Notes under the pieces: model-generated
Seen by the model: only the letters and a program-made list of their open reading frames with translations
What the model was told of the DNA's origin: nothing
Databases searched by the model: none
NCBI RefSeq assembly: GCF_947497285.1
Contig: NZ_CANMFT010000001.1
Coordinates: 186,001 to 250,000 of the forward strand
Direction of reading: 5' to 3'
From: an uncultured Aliiroseovarius sp.
GTDB lineage: Bacteria > Pseudomonadota > Alphaproteobacteria > Rhodobacterales > Rhodobacteraceae
DNA: 64,000 nt
Program-made: the position numbers and the translations under genes
Part shown: positions 25,560-34,931 of the stretch, piece after piece
Layout of the letters: every line of letters starts with the position of its first letter
Position numbering within the stretch: the stretch's first letter is position 1

Positions 25560-25922
25560 GTGGATTTACAGGCACGCACAGAACGGTTGGCACAGCTGCT
25601 GGAACACCGGCTGGACATCCGCGGGGCTGGGTTCGAGGTGAAGCTCAAAAGAGCTGGCCGTTTGTTGCCGCGCTATGTGCGGAAGGAAGGCGCTTTGTTG
25701 GTCGAAGCGCTGCGACAGGCGGCGCATCCGCGGCTGGCACGCAGGTTGGACATTGACAGGTTGTCGCGCGCGGCAGATGCGCTTGAACGCCATCTGCTTG
25801 ATGTCGACCCTTGGGACAGACGGCGTGGCATTGCCGTGATGGGGGCGGCCAGCGTTCTGTTCAAGCTGCTGGTGGTTGCAGCATTGGCGCTTGGCGTGCT
25901 GTTCTGGCGCGATTATCTCTAG
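25560..25922 (+). CDS. Small single-pass membrane protein, unknown function
   Basis: I do not recognise a family. The 120-residue protein starts at GTG 25560, supported by GGAGG 5 nt upstream. The first ~90 residues are soluble and strongly basic, with Arg-rich helices (LEHRLDIRGAGFEVKLKRAGRLLPRYVRKE, shown here only as its start and end: LEHRLDIRG and LPRYVRKE). A single hydrophobic segment at about 98-115 (ASVLFKLLVVAALALGVLF) places the tail in the membrane with the basic domain probably cytoplasmic. It lies between a hydrolase gene and glyA with no obvious operon partner. Confidence 0.75.
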   Translation: MDLQARTERLAQLLEHRLDIRGAGFEVKLKRAGRLLPRYVRKEGALLVEALRQAAHPRLARRLDIDRLSRAADALERHLLDVDPWDRRRGIAVMGAASVLFKLLVVAALALGVLFWRDYL

Positions 25923-26014
25923 GCTGGTTGCAGAAAGCGATGTCGTGACAAGCCGGGATGCAACCGTTTTGTCGCGAGGATCAGCGCGCACCATCTGAGC
26001 TTGAGGTTTGTTGG

Positions 26015-26048
26015 AAAAATACAGCCCCAATCAGAAGACTGGGGCTGT
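26015..26048 (-). terminator. Terminator of glyA
   Basis: A perfect 9-bp stem (ACAGCCCCA at 26021-26029 with TGGGGCTGT at 26040-26048) is followed on the minus strand by ATTTTT (26015-26020). It lies about 30 nt after the glyA stop. Confidence 0.9.
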
Positions 26049-26080
26049 AAACTATCAAAAAAGGTTCGAAAAGTGAAAAC

Positions 26081-27373
26081 TCACAGGTTCGGATAAAGCG
26101 GGAAACGCGCGCAAAGATCTGCGACTTTTGCCCGAACCGCCTTTTCCACGTCTCCGTTGCCATCTGCCCCATTGGCGGCAAGCCCGTCGACGACCTCGAC
26201 AATCATATCAGCGATCAGGCGGAACTCGTCTTCGCCAAAACCGCGGGTGGTGCCCGCCGGGGTGCCAAGGCGAATGCCCGAGGTTACAGTGGGCTTCTCC
26301 GGGTCAAACGGAATACCGTTCTTGTTACAGGTGATATGTGCGCGGCCCAAAGCTTTGTCGACGATGTTGCCGGTCACGCCTTTGGGGCGCAGGTCCACCA
26401 GCATCACGTGCGTGTCGGTGCCGCCGGTTACGATGTCCAGACCGCCCTTCATCAACTGATCAGCAAGAGCCACTGCATTGGCGCGGACCTGTTTCTGATA
26501 GGTCTTGAACTCAGGGCGCAAGGCTTCACCAAATGCCACGGCCTTGGCGGCGATCACGTGCATCAGCGGGCCGCCCTGAATGCCGGGGAAGATGGCCGAG
26601 TTGATCTTCTTGGCCAGATCTTCGCGATTGGTCAGGATCATCCCGCCACGTGGCCCGCGCAGGGTTTTGTGCGTTGTTGTGGTCGCCACATCGGCATAGG
26701 GGAAGGGCGAGGGGTGCTCGCCCGCTGCGACCAGCCCTGCAAAGTGGGCCATATCGACCAGCAGGAAGGCACCGACACTGTCGGCAATCTCGCGGAACTT
26801 CGCAAAGTCGATCTGACGTGGAATGGCCGACCCGCCTGCGATGATCAGTTTGGGCTGATGTTCCTTTGCCAGCGCCGCGACCTCGTCATAATCGATCAGG
26901 TTGTCTTGCTTGCGCACGCCATACTGCACGGCGTTGAACCACTTGCCCGATTGGTTCGGGGCCGCCCCATGGGTCAGGTGCCCGCCCGAGGCAAGGTTCA
27001 TCCCAAGGATCGTATCGCCCGGCTGGATCATCGCCATGAACGCGCCCTGGTTCGCTTGACTGCCCGAATTCGGCTGCACATTGGCAAACTCGCATCCAAA
27101 CAGTTCTTTGGCGCGATCAATCGCCAGCGTCTCGGCCACGTCCACATACTGGCAACCGCCATAATAGCGACGGCCCGGATAACCTTCGGCGTATTTGTTG
27201 GTCAGGACCGTGCCCTGCGCCTCCATCACGGCGGCGGACACGATGTTTTCCGAGGCAATCAGCTCGATCTCGTCGCGCTGGCGCCCCAGTTCATCAGTGA
27301 TCGAGCCCCACAGCTCCGGGTCGCGGGTGGCGAGGGATTCGGTAAAAAAACCTTGGTCACGGGTGGCAGTCAT
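26081..27373 (-). CDS. glyA: Serine hydroxymethyltransferase
   Basis: GlyA interconverts serine and glycine with tetrahydrofolate and PLP, feeding the one-carbon pool; in serine-cycle or methylated-compound-using roseobacters it also assimilates C1 units. The 430-residue protein shows the family blocks [37 protein letters not shown] and the PLP-lysine motif [14 protein letters not shown]. The start at 27373 has AAGGA about 8 nt upstream; the frame remains open to 27499 but the extra sequence is not GlyA-like. It is divergent from nadK across a 169-nt spacer and closed by a strong terminator. Confidence 0.97.
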   Translation of the reverse strand: MTATRDQGFFTESLATRDPELWGSITDELGRQRDEIELIASENIVSAAVMEAQGTVLTNKYAEGYPGRRYYGGCQYVDVAETLAIDRAKELFGCEFANVQPNSGSQANQGAFMAMIQPGDTILGMNLASGGHLTHGAAPNQSGKWFNAVQYGVRKQDNLIDYDEVAALAKEHQPKLIIAGGSAIPRQIDFAKFREIADSVGAFLLVDMAHFAGLVAAGEHPSPFPYADVATTTTHKTLRGPRGGMILTNREDLAKKINSAIFPGIQGGPLMHVIAAKAVAFGEALRPEFKTYQKQVRANAVALADQLMKGGLDIVTGGTDTHVMLVDLRPKGVTGNIVDKALGRAHITCNKNGIPFDPEKPTVTSGIRLGTPAGTTRGFGEDEFRLIADMIVEVVDGLAANGADGNGDVEKAVRAKVADLCARFPLYPNL

Positions 27374-27542
27374 GCGCGTAATCCTTGGGTTGGAAGCCAG
27401 ATATCTGGATTTCCTATCGGAAACGCTGCGGATCGCAAAGACCGGAAAGCGACATCGGTGCGTAAAGACGCGGCAATTTCTGGCAACTTGGGGAAACATG
27501 TGTTTCTTTCGGAAACCAAGGGTCAGGGGCAGGAAACCAAAT

Positions 27543-28304
27543 ATGAGCCAGAAAATAGCATTTGTTGCCAGCGACGCGCCGATCGCACAGGACGCCCAGG
27601 CTGAATTGACGGCGCGCTATGACAACGTGGCCTGTGACAAGGCCGATGTTATCGTCGCCCTTGGCGGCGATGGGTTCATGCTGCAAACCTTGCACGACAC
27701 GCAAGAGCTTTTGGCGCCGGTGTATGGCATGAACTGCGGCACGGTCGGGTTTCTGATGAACGAGTATTCGCCGGACAACCTGATCGAGCGGTTGATCGAA
27801 GCCGAAGAAGAGGTGATCAACCCCTTGGCCATGCGCGCAGAAAACGCAGATGGAGAGGTTCACCATGCGCTTGCGATCAACGAGGTCAGCCTGCTGCGCG
27901 CTGGTCCTCAAGCCGCGACTTTGCAGATCAGCGTCGACGGCCGGGTGCGGTTGGATGAGCTCGTCTGCGACGGCGCGCTGTTGAGCACGCCGGCGGGGTC
28001 GACCGCCTATAACTATTCGGCGCACGGCCCCATTTTGCCGATCGGGTCAGATGTCCTGGCCTTGACGGCCATGTCTGCCTTTCGTCCACGTCGTTGGCGC
28101 GGGGCGCTCTTGCCAAAGCAAGCGGTCGTGCGCTTTGATGTGCTTCAGCACAAGAAGCGCCCGGTGATGGCGGACGCGGATGGTCGGTCGTTTCCGAATG
28201 TCGTATCGGTGGAAATTCATTCCAAGGACGATATTTCCCACCGGATCCTGTTTGATCCTGGTCACGGGCTGGAAGAGCGTTTGATCCGCGAGCAATTCGT
28301 CTAG
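27543..28304 (+). CDS. nadK: NAD kinase
   Basis: This 253-residue enzyme phosphorylates NAD to NADP. The catalytic/nucleotide-binding GGDG motif appears in [11 protein letters not shown], followed by the family motifs [22 protein letters not shown] and [24 protein letters not shown] precedes the ATG at 27543; the frame is open much farther upstream (to 27195), but that part overlaps glyA and has no kinase similarity. The length matches short proteobacterial NAD kinases. It converges on the regulator gene ending at 28313. Confidence 0.95.
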   Translation: MSQKIAFVASDAPIAQDAQAELTARYDNVACDKADVIVALGGDGFMLQTLHDTQELLAPVYGMNCGTVGFLMNEYSPDNLIERLIEAEEEVINPLAMRAENADGEVHHALAINEVSLLRAGPQAATLQISVDGRVRLDELVCDGALLSTPAGSTAYNYSAHGPILPIGSDVLALTAMSAFRPRRWRGALLPKQAVVRFDVLQHKKRPVMADADGRSFPNVVSVEIHSKDDISHRILFDPGHGLEERLIREQFV

Positions 28305-28312
28305 CCGCTGGC

Positions 28313-29797
28313 TTAGTGATCAAACCAGCTTTCGCGTTTGCGATAGATCGTCGATGGCGACACGCCCAGAACCTGCGCGGCTTTGGGGACAGATCCGCCT
28401 TCTGCGCGGATGGTGTCTTCGATTATGATCCGTTCAATCTCAGCCAAGCTGCGCCCGATCAGGTCAGGATGAGAGGACAGGTTGGGCGGCGTTTGCCCGG
28501 TCCAAGCCTGCCCGGCGGCGGCCTGAAAATCTGCCGGCAACATATCAATTGTTACCTGCTCTCCGTCATGCAGCAAGACCACGTTCCAGATCACGTTAAT
28601 CAACTGTCGCACATTGCCAGGCCAAGGATGTGACAAAAGCAAGTTCATCGCGTCGGGTGCAAATCTGCGAAAACTTCGGTTTTCGTCCTGGGCGATCTGA
28701 ACGAGCTTGGTGTTGGCAATGGCCACGATGTCCTGTCCACGATTGCGCAGTGCAGGAAGGGTGATTGGTACGACATGGAGCCTGAAATACAGGTCTTCAC
28801 GCAACCGCCCGGCTTTGATTTCTGCCTGCGCATCGGACGTGGTAGCGCAGATGATACGGGTGTCGACTTTCAGGGGATGTGTTTCGCCCAATGGCAAAAT
28901 CTCACCGGCTTCCAGAAACCGCATAAGCTGCTTCTGAACTCGCAGGTCGGTATGCGCGATTTCGTCCAGAAACAGAGTTCCGCCATCTGCAGCCTGTGCG
29001 GCACCGATCTTGTCGGCATGGGCTGCGGGAAATGCCCCGCGTTTGTGGCCAAATATCTCAGAGCCAAGCGTGTCTGGATCAAGCCGCGCGCAATCGACCA
29101 CGACAAATTTGCCTTCCGCCCGGCCGCTTTCGGCATGGATGGCGCGCGCCAGAAGCTCTTTTCCAGTGCCCGTTTCGCCTTGGATGAACACAGGTGCGAC
29201 CGAGACCGAAACTGCATTCAAGGCCTTCAGGACGGGCTCCATTGCGATATCGGACAGGATCATCCCGTGTTTGATGTTGTGTCCCGCAAATCTTGTTGGA
29301 GCCTTGTCGTCGTCGTCGGGTGTTTCGGACGAATGACCGCGCGCGCGCCTCTGCGGGGCTATCGCACCAGCGTTGCGAAGCGTTGCTGTCACGGTCTTTC
29401 GCAACCGTTCCTGGGTGAAAGGAAAGAAAAGGCAATCGACCGCGCCAAGTCGCATCGCCTCGGCCGCGTCGTTTATCTGATCGCTTTGCGAAATCGCCAC
29501 AACCGCAGTTTCGGGCGCTCGTTTGCGAAGGTCCGACAACAACTGCAATGTGCTTTTCTTGCCGATCGTCAGGGACAGCAGAACCAGATCAGGACAGTCG
29601 CGGGCCACGCTTTTCGCGGCTTCGGTCAGTGAAAAAGTATAGGTCGCGGTGCAGTGCAGGTCGTCAAAAAGCTGCTGTGGGAACTGGGCTTCCGTCGCAA
29701 GTGCGGTGACGATAAGGATCTTGCAGCGTGAATTTTCTGCCGAAACGAGCGCTTCTGGCACGCTGCGATCGTCGCGACCTTTACCTGTATCATTCAT
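28313..29797 (-). CDS. NtrC-like AAA+ regulator with degenerate receiver and GAFTGA loop
   Basis: The 494-residue protein has an N-terminal receiver-like domain (about 25-140), a central AAA+ sigma-54-interaction-type domain (about 180-410) and a C-terminal Fis-type helix-turn-helix (PKAAQVLGVSPSTIYRKRESW). Walker A is GETGTGKE (207-214) and Walker B GTLFLDE (273-279). Two key features are altered. The receiver has Ser75 in LVLLSLTI where the phospho-Asp is expected, lacks the paired acidic residues after strand 1 (ILIVTALATE) and lacks the strand-5 Lys. The sigma-54-contacting loop GAFTGA reads GAFPAA (254-259). It probably senses no phosphorelay and may not work with sigma-54; Rhodobacter capsulatus NtrC is a known GAFTGA-less activator working with sigma-70. 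Its targets are unknown; prpE lies upstream on the same strand. Confidence 0.9.
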   Translation of the reverse strand: MNDTGKGRDDRSVPEALVSAENSRCKILIVTALATEAQFPQQLFDDLHCTATYTFSLTEAAKSVARDCPDLVLLSLTIGKKSTLQLLSDLRKRAPETAVVAISQSDQINDAAEAMRLGAVDCLFFPFTQERLRKTVTATLRNAGAIAPQRRARGHSSETPDDDDKAPTRFAGHNIKHGMILSDIAMEPVLKALNAVSVSVAPVFIQGETGTGKELLARAIHAESGRAEGKFVVVDCARLDPDTLGSEIFGHKRGAFPAAHADKIGAAQAADGGTLFLDEIAHTDLRVQKQLMRFLEAGEILPLGETHPLKVDTRIICATTSDAQAEIKAGRLREDLYFRLHVVPITLPALRNRGQDIVAIANTKLVQIAQDENRSFRRFAPDAMNLLLSHPWPGNVRQLINVIWNVVLLHDGEQVTIDMLPADFQAAAGQAWTGQTPPNLSSHPDLIGRSLAEIERIIIEDTIRAEGGSVPKAAQVLGVSPSTIYRKRESWFDH

Positions 29798-29877
29798 AAA
29801 AATTCACCTGACATAGGCCCAATCGCCGGAAATTGGCGCACCTGTAGATGTCTATACCCTCACCAACGCGAAAGACC

Positions 29878-29913
29878 AAAAAAAATCACCCCCGGTAATG
29901 TGCCCGGAGGTGA
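29878..29913 (-). terminator. Terminator of prpE
   Basis: A 10-bp stem with one mismatch (TCACCCCCGG at 29886-29895 with CCGGAGGTGA at 29904-29913) is followed on the minus strand by eight T residues (29885 down to 29878). Confidence 0.88.
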
Positions 29914-29938
29914 CTGTCTTGAGCTGCGCCTGCCAGCG

Positions 29939-31825
29939 TCAGGAATACCCCAACCCTGCAAGCGCGTCCTTGATCTCGTCCAGAATGGCCGGGTCGTCGA
30001 TGGTAGCAGGCATCTTGTAGTCCCTGCCGTCTGCAATCGACACCATGGTGGCACGCAAGATCTTGCCGGATCGTGTCTTGGGCAACCGATCCACAACCAC
30101 GCAAAGCTTGAACGCAGCGACGGGGCCGATTTTCTCGCGCACCAGCTTGACGCATTCAGCGCTGACCTCATCATGTGGACGATCACAACCGGCGTTCAGG
30201 CAAATGAAACCCAACGGAAGTTGGCCTTTCAACTGGTCCGTGACGCCGATGACGGCGCATTCGGCCACGTCCGGGTGGCTGGCCAACACCTCTTCCATTC
30301 CGCCCGTAGACAGGCGGTGACCGGCGACGTTGATCACGTCATCGGTGCGCGCCATGATATACAGATAGCCGTCTTCGTCCTTGTAGCCCGCATCGCCGGT
30401 TTCGTAATAGCCGGGGAAGGTGGTCAGATAGCTTGATCTGAAACGATCTTCCGCGTTCCAAAGCGTTGGCAGCGTGCCCGGAGGCAGCGGCAGCTTGATA
30501 GCAATCGCGCCAAGTTCACCTGCCGCCATCGGATGCCCGCCTTCATCCAGAATTTGCACATCATATCCAGGCATTGGCACCGAAGGAGAGCCAAGCTTGA
30601 CCGGAAGCTCCTCGATCCCAAGAGGGTTGGCAGCAATCGCATAGCCCGTTTCGGTTTGCCACCAGTGGTCGATCACGGGCACCTTCAGTTGATCTTGTGC
30701 CCAGACGATGGTGTCAGGGTCGGCACGCTCGCCGGCCAGATAAACCTGCTTGAGGCAGCTCAGGTCGTATTTCTTGACAAACTCGCCCTTGGGGTCTTCG
30801 CGTTTCACGGCACGAAAGGCGGTGGGGGCGGTGAAGAAGCTTTTGACGTTGTGCTCCGAGATCACCCGCCAGAAGGTGCCCGCGTCGGGGGTGCCGACGG
30901 GTTTGCCTTCGAACACGATGGTGGTGTTGCCATGCACCAGAGGCCCATAGGTGATATAGCTGTGGCCGACGACCCAACCCACATCTGACGCGGCCCAGAA
31001 GACATCGCCTGGATCCACGTTATAGATATTTTTCATGGTCCAGTTCAGCGCCACCAGATGCCCGCCGGTGTGACGGATAACGCCCTTGGGCTGACCTGTG
31101 GTGCCCGAAGTATAAAGAATATAGGCGGGGTGGTTGCCTTCGACCGGCAAACAATCGGCAGGTGTCGCAACCTCTTGCAAGGTATTCCAGTCATGGTCGC
31201 GCTCGTCGATCAGGTCTGCAGGGTTCTCTTCGCGCTGCAAGATCACTGTGAAGTCTGGTTTGTGGGTGGCGATGTCGATCGCCCCGTCCAACAGCGGTTT
31301 ATAGGCGATGACGCGACCCGGTTCGATCCCGCAGGAGGCAGCAATGATTGCCTTGGGCTTGGCGTCATTGATCCGCACGGCCAGTTCGTTGGACGCAAAG
31401 CCACCAAACACGACCGAGTGAACCGCACCGATGCGCGTCACGGCCAGCATGGCGACCAGAGCTTCGGCAACCATCGGCATGTAAATGATGACGCGGTCGC
31501 CCTTCTGCACACCTTTGTCGCGCAGCCCGCCCGCCAATTTGGCGACACGCTCTTTCAGCTCTGCAAAAGTGATCTTGGACTGCCGCCCGGTGATCGGGCT
31601 GTCATAGATGATCGCGATCTGATCGCCGCGACCGTTTTCCACATGCCGGTCCACCGCATTGTAGCAAGTGTTCACCATGCCATCCGAGAACCATTCATAG
31701 AGCGGTGCGTTGTCGTCGAAAAGCGCCTTCGAAGGGGGTTTGTCCCAGCTGATCGCCTTCGCGGCGTCCATCCAGAAGCCTTCCGGGTCTGCCTGCCAAG
31801 CGGCGTAGACGTCATTGTATGCCAT
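29939..31825 (-). CDS. prpE: Propionyl-CoA synthetase
   Basis: This 628-residue AMP-forming ligase activates propionate (and related short acids) to the CoA thioester. The N-terminus (YNDVYAAWQADPEGFWMDAA) and the blocks YILYTSGTTGQPKGVIR, WWQTETGYAIA and DDVINVAGHRLSTGGMEEVL fit the PrpE branch of the acetyl-CoA synthetase family. The acyl-adenylation lysine is in PKTRSGK at about residue 588, which is also the usual acetylation-control site. GGAGGAA lies about 8 nt before the ATG at 31825; the frame extends upstream to 32011 but through the regulatory leader. The leader contains several TTTGCAAA motifs, suggesting control by a short-chain acyl-CoA regulator. Confidence 0.94.
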   Translation of the reverse strand: MAYNDVYAAWQADPEGFWMDAAKAISWDKPPSKALFDDNAPLYEWFSDGMVNTCYNAVDRHVENGRGDQIAIIYDSPITGRQSKITFAELKERVAKLAGGLRDKGVQKGDRVIIYMPMVAEALVAMLAVTRIGAVHSVVFGGFASNELAVRINDAKPKAIIAASCGIEPGRVIAYKPLLDGAIDIATHKPDFTVILQREENPADLIDERDHDWNTLQEVATPADCLPVEGNHPAYILYTSGTTGQPKGVIRHTGGHLVALNWTMKNIYNVDPGDVFWAASDVGWVVGHSYITYGPLVHGNTTIVFEGKPVGTPDAGTFWRVISEHNVKSFFTAPTAFRAVKREDPKGEFVKKYDLSCLKQVYLAGERADPDTIVWAQDQLKVPVIDHWWQTETGYAIAANPLGIEELPVKLGSPSVPMPGYDVQILDEGGHPMAAGELGAIAIKLPLPPGTLPTLWNAEDRFRSSYLTTFPGYYETGDAGYKDEDGYLYIMARTDDVINVAGHRLSTGGMEEVLASHPDVAECAVIGVTDQLKGQLPLGFICLNAGCDRPHDEVSAECVKLVREKIGPVAAFKLCVVVDRLPKTRSGKILRATMVSIADGRDYKMPATIDDPAILDEIKDALAGLGYS

Positions 31826-31946
31826 GGTGCACTTCCTCCAATTTCCCTCGTTGAAAGAGTTACGCGCCCAAGTTGGTTTGGGGCAAGCGCCACGTCGCCC
31901 TGCGCGGCAGTTTACCGCGAAAAATTTGCAGATGCGCTGGAAATAG

Positions 31947-32034
31947 CCTGCAAACTTTTGCAAACAGTAGTGTAATCTGCGCCAAAAGTTTGAAAAAGGC
32001 GAGATTTGCAAATCTGCAAACCTCGCCTTGCAAA
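31947..32034. promoter_or_regulatory. Cluster of TTTGCAAA half-sites upstream of prpE
   Basis: Five TTTGCAAA-like octamers lie 120-210 nt before the prpE start: CCTGCAAA 31947-31954, TTTGCAAA 31957-31964, TTTGCAAA 32005-32012, TCTGCAAA 32013-32020 and CTTGCAAA 32027-32034. Tandem TTTGCAAA motifs are known as binding sites for the short-chain fatty acyl-CoA regulator PccR (ScfR family) of Rhodobacter sphaeroides, which controls propionyl-CoA assimilation. The match with the gene function is striking, though spacing here (0, 2 and 6 nt) is variable. Confidence 0.6.
31991..32029 (-). terminator. Terminator of the malic enzyme gene, loop containing TTTGCAAA sites
   Basis: A perfect 8-bp stem (AAGGCGAG at 31996-32003 with CTCGCCTT at 32022-32029) is followed on the minus strand by TTTTT (ending at 31993). 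The 18-nt loop consists almost wholly of two TTTGCAAA-type half-sites, so the hairpin is both a likely terminator for the upstream malic enzyme gene and part of the prpE operator region. Confidence 0.7.
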
Positions 32035-32057
32035 CTTTGACGGCCGAGATTCGCCCG

Positions 32058-34331
32058 TCAGCCGTAATGCGCGACCGGCGTGCCGGCGATGGCGGACATG
32101 TTCAAAAGCCCACGCGCCGTGATGGACGGGGTCACGATATGTGCCCGGTTGCCCATGCCCATCAGGATGGGCCCGACCTCAAGCCCGCCGCCTTTGACCT
32201 TCAGCGTATTGCGCACGGCGCTGGCTGCATCGGCGTTGGCAAAGACCAGCACGTTTGCCGGTCCAGCAAAGCGGGCATTCGGGAAGATGTGGTTGCGCAG
32301 GTCTTCGTCAAGGGCGGCGTCGACGTGCATCTCACCTTCATAGGCGAAGTCGCGCGGGGCGCTATCCAGAATTTCCAACGCGCCGCGCGTGCGCACACCG
32401 CTGTCACCGGCGTGATTGCCGAATTGAGAATAGCAACACAGCGCGATTTTCGGCTCGACCCCGAAACGACGCACGTGGCGTGCCGCCGCGCAGACCGTTT
32501 CGGCGATCTGATGAGCGGTCGGGATATTGTGAACATGTGTGTCGGCGATGAAAAGCGGGCCGTCTTGAAGGATCATCAAGCTAAGTGCACCAACCGGGTG
32601 CAGGGTCTCATCGCCCAAAATTTGCTGGATATAATTCAAATGCCACAAATATTGCCCGAAGGTGCCCGCGATCAGGCTGTCTGCATGGCCTTGTTGCACC
32701 ATGATCGATCCGATGGCGGTGGTGTTCGTGCGCATGATGGCCTTTGCCAGATCAGGGGTCACACCGTGGCGTGCCATGATCTGGTGATAGGCGGTCCAGT
32801 ATTCGCGATACCGATCATCACGCTCGGGGTTCACGATCTCGAAATCCTCGCCGGGTTTCAAAGACAGACCCGCACGTTTGCAGCGGCGCGCAATCACGTC
32901 CGGGCGACCGATCAGGATCGGTTTATCCGTGGTTTCTTCTAACATGGCGTTTGCAGCGCGCAGCACGCGTTCATCTTCCCCTTCGGCAAAGACGATGCGG
33001 CGTTCAGCGGTTGCAGCGGCCTCGAAGACAGGGCGCATGATCAAGGCGGAGCGGAAGACCGATCCGTCAAGTTGTTCCTTGTAGGCCTCAAGGTCTTCGA
33101 CGGGGCGCATGGCGACCCCACTTTCCATTGCGGCCTTGGCGACGGCGCTGGCCACGACCCCCATCAGGCGCGGGTCAAAGGGCTTCGGAATAAGGTAATC
33201 CTCACCAAAGCTAAGCTGTTCGCCCTTGTAGGCGGCGGCCGCCTCCGCCGAGGTGGTGGCGCGCGCCAAGGCGGCGATGCCTTCGATGCACCCAAGCTGC
33301 ATGGCGTCATTGATTTCCGTCGCGCCGACATCAAGTGCGCCGCGGAAAATGAATGGGAAACACAGGACATTGTTGACCTGATTGGGGAAATCTGACCGTC
33401 CCGTCGCGATGATCGCGTTTGGCGCGACCTTGCGCACCTCGTCGGGCATTATTTCGGGCGTCGGATTGGCCAGCGCAAAGACGATCGGGCGATCGGCCAT
33501 CTTGGCGACCATCTCGCTTTTGAGCACGCCCGGCCCGGACAGGCCAAGAAACAGATCTGCCCCTTCGATCACATCGTCCAGTGTTGCGGGTGTGGTGCCT
33601 TGGGCATAGGCCGCCTTTTGCGGCGTCATATCTTCTTCGCGCCCTTCATGGACAAGGCCAGCGATGTCGCACAGCCAGACGTTCTCGCGTTTTACGCCAA
33701 GCTTCAAAAGCATGTTCAGGCACGCGATGCCGGCTGCCCCGCCACCCGTTGAAACAACCTTGATCTGGTCAAAGGATTTGCCCGCCACCTGCAGCGCATT
33801 TGTAGCGGCAGCGCCGACAACGATCGCCGTGCCGTGCTGGTCGTCATGGAAGACGGGGATGTTCATTTTCTCCCGGCAGATTTGTTCAACGATGAAACAA
33901 TCGGGCGCCTTGATGTCTTCCAGATTGATCGCACCGAAGCTTGGCTCCATCGCACAAACGATTTCCGCTAACTTTTCCGGATCGCTTTGGTCCAGTTCGA
34001 TGTCGAAGCAATCAATGTTGGCGAACTTCTTGAACAGCACCGCCTTACCTTCCATCACAGGCTTCGACGCAAGCGCTCCGATGTTGCCCAGCCCCAAGAC
34101 TGCGGAGCCGTTCGTCACAACCGCAACCAAGTTGCCGCGTGCGGTAAAGCGGCTTGCCGCCGTTGGGTCCTTGGCGATTTCGGTGCAGGCTTCGGCCACC
34201 CCCGGCGAATAGGCAAGGCTAAGGTCGCGTCCGTTGGCCATGGGCTTCGTGGCGCGGATCTCCAGCTTGCCGGGCTTGGGGAATTCATGGTAATCCAAAG
34301 CCCGCTTTCGGGGGTAGTTGTCGTCGCTCAC
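32058..34331 (-). CDS. maeB: NADP-dependent malic enzyme with phosphotransacetylase-like domain
   Basis: This 757-residue fusion protein decarboxylates malate to pyruvate, making NADPH. The N-terminal malic domain (YPRKRALDYHEFPKPGKLEI, AYSPGVAEACTEI, VVTNGSAVLGLGNIG) is followed by the NAD(P)-binding domain (VSTGGGAAGIACLNMLL, FALANPTPEIMPDEV). The C-terminal ~320 residues form a phosphotransacetylase-like domain (RIVFAEGEDERVLRAA, LMILQDGPLFIADTHVH) that in this class is thought to be regulatory, sensing acetyl-CoA. The start is GTG 34331, with a perfect AGGAGG 6 nt upstream; the open frame beyond (to 34916) antisense to cdd is not malic enzyme. It is divergent from the cdd operon. Confidence 0.93.
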   Translation of the reverse strand: MSDDNYPRKRALDYHEFPKPGKLEIRATKPMANGRDLSLAYSPGVAEACTEIAKDPTAASRFTARGNLVAVVTNGSAVLGLGNIGALASKPVMEGKAVLFKKFANIDCFDIELDQSDPEKLAEIVCAMEPSFGAINLEDIKAPDCFIVEQICREKMNIPVFHDDQHGTAIVVGAAATNALQVAGKSFDQIKVVSTGGGAAGIACLNMLLKLGVKRENVWLCDIAGLVHEGREEDMTPQKAAYAQGTTPATLDDVIEGADLFLGLSGPGVLKSEMVAKMADRPIVFALANPTPEIMPDEVRKVAPNAIIATGRSDFPNQVNNVLCFPFIFRGALDVGATEINDAMQLGCIEGIAALARATTSAEAAAAYKGEQLSFGEDYLIPKPFDPRLMGVVASAVAKAAMESGVAMRPVEDLEAYKEQLDGSVFRSALIMRPVFEAAATAERRIVFAEGEDERVLRAANAMLEETTDKPILIGRPDVIARRCKRAGLSLKPGEDFEIVNPERDDRYREYWTAYHQIMARHGVTPDLAKAIMRTNTTAIGSIMVQQGHADSLIAGTFGQYLWHLNYIQQILGDETLHPVGALSLMILQDGPLFIADTHVHNIPTAHQIAETVCAAARHVRRFGVEPKIALCCYSQFGNHAGDSGVRTRGALEILDSAPRDFAYEGEMHVDAALDEDLRNHIFPNARFAGPANVLVFANADAASAVRNTLKVKGGGLEVGPILMGMGNRAHIVTPSITARGLLNMSAIAGTPVAHYG

Positions 34332-34538
34332 GATGGCCTCCTGATGAAAGTTTAGTCTTAAACTATCTTGCGCCGGACATACACCAATGGTGGCACGGCG
34401 ATCAAGTCTGCTGGTGTATTCATAGCATGATCGTGCCGCAGTGCTTTGTAAATCTACAACCTGCGTTTGCCCTTGCATCCGATCCCGTGCCGCGCCACGG
34501 TGTCTTGATACAGAGACCCGATCGAAGAAGGATGCCCC

Positions 34539-34931
34539 ATGTCGCTTCTGGATGCCGCGAAAGCCGTGCGCGAAAACGCATATGTGCCTTACTCCAACTT
34601 CAAGGTTGGCGCCGCGCTGCGTTGCGCCACCGGCGCCATCTATAGCGGATGCAATGTTGAGAATGTCGCCTATCCCGAAGGCACCTGTGCCGAAGCGGGT
34701 GCTATAGCTGCGATGGCGGCCGCCGGGGATCGCGATATCGTCGAGGCGCTGGTGATTGCGGATGCGCCGTTGCCGGTGACCCCGTGTGGCGGGTGCCGGC
34801 AAAAGCTGGCGGAATTCGCCGCGGCGGACGCCAAGATCACCATGATGACCTTGGCGGGTGACACATTGGTCATGACCATGGCAGAACTTCTTCCGGGCGC
34901 TTTTGCCACCGAGCATATGGTGAACACATGA
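34539..34931 (+). CDS. cdd: Cytidine deaminase
   Basis: This 130-residue zinc enzyme deaminates cytidine and deoxycytidine to uridine nucleosides in pyrimidine salvage. The motifs are VPYSNFKVGAAL, TCAEAGAI (catalytic Glu with the first zinc Cys) and PCGGCRQKL (two zinc Cys), which identify the tetrameric three-cysteine class. AAGGA lies about 7 nt before the ATG. The stop overlaps the deoB start by 4 nt. In related genomes a thymidine phosphorylase gene often follows cdd; here deoB follows directly. Confidence 0.96.
   Translation: MSLLDAAKAVRENAYVPYSNFKVGAALRCATGAIYSGCNVENVAYPEGTCAEAGAIAAMAAAGDRDIVEALVIADAPLPVTPCGGCRQKLAEFAAADAKITMMTLAGDTLVMTMAELLPGAFATEHMVNT

Noticed and set aside
26336-27604. 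A 422-codon open frame antisense to glyA
   Set aside because: Conserved GlyA motifs lie on the other strand, and the antisense product shows no family similarity.
34332-34916. An N-terminal extension of the malic enzyme antisense to cdd
   Set aside because: The GTG at 34331 has a perfect AGGAGG and matches the family start; the extension overlaps a real gene on the other strand.
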